Shown one piece after another: positions 12,379-12,787 of a DNA stretch of 12,787 bases. Origin of the DNA: an uncultured Chloroflexota bacterium (GTDB lineage Bacteria > Chloroflexota > Dehalococcoidia > UBA2247 > RBG-13-53-26). The notes beneath the pieces were generated by a model. The model made no database searches. It saw only the letters and a program-made list of their open reading frames with translations, and had not been told where the DNA came from. Position 1 is the stretch's first letter. Every line of letters begins with the position of its first letter. A program made the translations under genes and the position numbers. Where the stretch lies: NCBI GenBank assembly GCA_937860285.1, contig CALMBS010000477.1, positions 1 to 12,787 on the forward strand, in the 5' to 3' direction.

Positions 12379-12787
12379 ATGACGAAAGCAAGGTCTCTCG
12401 GCAGGGTGTCCCGGGTAGTGCTCATCTGTCTGGTCATCTGGGCCATGTCCAGCCTGTTTCCGGCCGGAGCGGGCGGTGCCTCGATCGGCGTGAACGAAGC
12501 CACGAACATCGACTTCGTGCTGGGCGCGGGCGGCTCGATATCCGGCTTCGTGAGAGATGGAGGCGGGACGCCTCTTGAGGGGGCCACGGTGCATGCCTTG
12601 GGAGATGCCTCGTCGGTATCGGAGTACGATACCACTGCGGCAGACGGCTCCTACAGCATAGTCAACCTGGCGCCGGGAGGCTACCGGGTCGATGTTACGG
12701 CCGCCGGCTATGACGACGAGTACTATGGCTGCCTCTATGCAGCGCCTGCGGCGCACAATCTCACCGTCACTGACCTGACAGATACAC
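12379..12787 (+). CDS. Secreted carboxypeptidase-regulatory-like repeat protein (3' end outside window)
   Basis: The frame is open from the ATG at 12379 to the window end, giving 136 codons of a longer gene. GAGGAAGGAGAAGG lies just before the ATG. Residues 1-12 are basic, 13-27 hydrophobic (VVLICLVIWAMSSLF), and PAGAGGA gives a plausible signal-peptidase site, so the protein is exported. Residues about 51-130 match the CarboxypepD_reg / SdrD-B-like beta-sandwich pattern: GSISGFVRDGG, LEGATVHALG, TTAADGSYSIVNLAPGGYRV and VTAAGY. The short stretch before it, ATNIDFVLGAGG, looks like the closing strand of a preceding repeat. A tandem-repeat surface or extracellular protein is expected, perhaps with further domains beyond the window. 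It diverges from the AbrB operon. Confidence 0.82.
   Translation, partial: MTKARSLGRVSRVVLICLVIWAMSSLFPAGAGGASIGVNEATNIDFVLGAGGSISGFVRDGGGTPLEGATVHALGDASSVSEYDTTAADGSYSIVNLAPGGYRVDVTAAGYDDEYYGCLYAAPAAHNLTVTDLTDT

Overview
The window is high-GC bacterial chromosomal DNA with strong G/C bias at third codon positions, short intergenic gaps, stop/start overlaps and consensus sigma70-like promoters. No phage, IS, tRNA, rRNA or CRISPR feature was found. The gene mix suggests an uncultured Chloroflexota (Dehalococcoidia-like) bacterium: a MEDS-PAS histidine kinase, a small CxHH...CxxC zinc-ribbon protein, an AbrB-ABC-2 export operon and a secreted CarboxypepD_reg repeat protein. That assignment is inference from family distribution and was not tested by phylogeny.

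Layout. Positions 1-326 are non-coding and hold a near-perfect promoter whose -35 lies inside a TTGACA-ggg-TGTCAA palindrome. Positions 327-4122 encode a two-component system: a soluble MEDS plus five-PAS NarL-type sensor kinase overlapping a LuxR-type response regulator by 23 bp. Positions 4123-4357 are non-coding, with a long imperfect inverted repeat. Positions 4358-5509 hold a zinc-ribbon microprotein, an ORF interrupted by an in-frame TAA, and a PfpI/DJ-1 family protein, all on the plus strand and closely spaced. On the minus strand are a nitrilase-superfamily amidohydrolase (5588-6364) and an unrecognised 186-aa protein (6479-7039). A perfect 11-bp inverted repeat separates the latter from a divergent AhpD-like protein (7129-7665). 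An APH-fold phosphotransferase and an APS-kinase-like P-loop kinase follow as a tight pair (7725-9449). Facing them is a minus-strand operon, AbrB regulator, ABC ATPase, permease, permease (12145 down to 9454), with overlapping stop/start codons. A secreted repeat protein starts at 12379 and runs off the window end.

How the genes work together. Three regulatory units can be read directly: the kinase/regulator pair under its own promoter, the AbrB-ABC exporter operon whose promoter carries a small palindrome over the -10, and the divergent pair sharing a palindrome at 7093-7118. The APH-like and P-loop kinase pair looks like a two-gene version of APH/AAA-kinase fusion proteins. I see no clearly new multi-gene system. 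The best leads are the TAA-interrupted ORF at 4650-4952, the symmetric divergent promoter at 7089-7122, and the hairpin that joins a stop codon to the next gene's -10 at 6441-6481.
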